Part shown: piece after piece, positions 55,018 to 55,602 of the stretch | How the letters are laid out: each line of letters begins with the position of its first letter | How positions within the stretch are numbered: position 1 is the first letter of the stretch | DNA from: Chara braunii | Taxonomy: Eukaryota; Streptophyta; Charophyceae; Charales; Characeae | Direction: 5' to 3' | DNA: 55,602 nucleotides | Assembly (NCBI GenBank): GCA_003427395.1 | Contig: BFEA01000245.1 | Location: forward strand, 581,601 to 637,202 | The notes under the pieces: generated by a model | Seen by the model: the letters and a program-made list of their open reading frames with translations, nothing else | What the model was told of the DNA's origin: nothing | Databases searched by the model: none | Translations under genes and position numbers: made by a program

Positions 55018-55602
55018 CCACGAAGAACCGAGTATCAGAAAACGTCGGCGAAATAGCCGGCAATTGGATGACGAGGACGCCAGACGGACCAAGGGAAAAC
55101 AGGGACGTCACCCGAGGCAAAGCCGGAAAAGACGGGAGGAACTAAGATTAACGGAAAATCAGGAAAAACATCGGGGCGTCAATGGAGAATCACTAACAAA
55201 ATGAAAAGGAGCGGGAGTGACGCGAAAAATTCGGAAAGGATCTGGGATGCCCCAGGGGTGTCCTGAACTGAATGGGGTAGACGGTAAAAATAGCCAGGCG
55301 GCGCCTGCGGACGGCCCCATCTGGACCACGGGTCAGGATGGGAAAAATACACCAAGTACCGCCGCGGCAAGTGCCGGCACGGGAGGCCACGGGAAAAATA
55401 GACCAGTAGCGGCAAGGAGGCCTGACTGACAATCCGGAATGGTCCGGGCCAGCGAGGCCAAGAAAAATAAAGATCCAGGAGGGTCACAAGGAAAAAGGGC
55501 TGCTCGGAGAAAATCGGAATGAAAGGGGCCTAGACGGGGAGTAGCGGCGGCCAAATGGAGTCCCTAGAGCCACGGGGTGCCCAAACTGCAGTCCGAGGCA
55601 CA
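55018..55602 (+). repeat. Outer 3' LTR resumed after the chromovirus
   Basis: Begins with the second CCAC and another GAACCGAGTATCAG repeat. The last 60 bases (AACTGCAGTCCGAGGCACA) resemble 9700-9730 of the inner LTR (TTGCAGTCCGAGAAAT). It runs off the window. Confidence 0.65.

Larger units (their letters stand above)
46292..55021 (-). mobile_element. Chromovirus (Ty3/gypsy with chromodomain), minus strand
   Basis: Body 46296-55017 with two LTRs of about 1.0 kb, flanked by CCAC at 46292-46295 and 55018-55021. Reading on the minus strand: LTR, initiator-Met PBS, leader, gag with zinc knuckle, protease, RT, RNase H, integrase with chromodomain, LTR. It is inserted in the outer 3' LTR. The LTR pair looks about 95% identical by eye, yet both gag and pol carry several stops and frameshifts. 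It may have been mobilised in trans. Confidence 0.9.
1..55602 (+). mobile_element. Outer giant Ty3/gypsy LTR retrotransposon (incomplete at both window ends, twice interrupted)
   Basis: The order LTR end, PBS, leader, four paralogous ORFs, gag, protease, RT, RNase H, integrase, extra ORF, polypurine tract, LTR start is visible on the plus strand once the inner element (8670-37165) and the minus-strand chromovirus (46296-55017) are removed. The internal part is then about 16.6 kb (887-8669 plus 37170-46033). RT before RNase H before integrase places it in Ty3/gypsy. ORFs upstream of gag and very long LTRs recall plant Tat/Ogre elements, but that is an analogy, not a phylogenetic result. Several stops and frameshifts show this copy is defective. 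Confidence 0.88.

Overview
The window is eukaryotic and consists almost entirely of nested LTR retrotransposons; I found no host gene, rRNA or tRNA gene. Giant Ty3/gypsy elements, a chromovirus and a fragment of a DNMT3-type DNA methyltransferase fit a large, repeat-rich genome of the green lineage. A streptophyte (charophyte) alga such as a member of the Characeae is my best guess, from protein flavour only.

Three elements are nested. (1) The OUTER element, plus strand, spans the whole window. It has the 3' end of its 5' LTR (1-886), a tRNA-Ala-type primer binding site (890), a long leader, four tandem paralogous ORFs of about 250-270 codons (P1-P4, 2647-6184), gag (6475-8469) and the start of pol (8445-8669). 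After a 28.5 kb interruption come protease, RT, RNase H and integrase (37170-41553), an extra ORF in the env position (41757-42692), a degenerate DNMT3-like fragment (45301-45873), a hairpin plus polypurine tract (45999-46031) and the start of its 3' LTR (46034). (2) The INNER element, same family and strand (8670-37165, flanked by ACGC), sits in the outer pol. Its LTRs are 8.7 and 7.2 kb. Between them lie decayed copies of P1-P4 and gag, no pol, a second DNMT3-like fragment (29101-29784) and a polypurine tract. Removing it with one ACGC restores the outer pol reading frame exactly. (3) A third, unrelated element, minus strand (46296-55017, flanked by CCAC), is a chromovirus with 1 kb LTRs and an initiator-Met PBS, inserted into the outer 3' LTR, which resumes at 55022.

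Taken together, the two copies of the large family predict an intact element of about 31-34 kb: LTR (7-9 kb), tRNA-Ala PBS, leader, P1-P2-P3-P4, gag, PR, RT-RNase H-INT, a 3' ORF with a SUMO-interaction-like motif, a conserved block, a first hairpin/polypurine module, tandem repeats, a DNMT3-like methyltransferase region, a second hairpin/polypurine module, LTR. RT and the following ORF are joined by a textbook -1 slippery heptamer. The four upstream paralogs, the captured methyltransferase and the duplicated hairpin/PPT module are the parts that look new.

Both giant copies are broken by several stops and frameshifts, so nothing here is shown to be active. All homology calls come from reading motifs by eye; no database search was possible.
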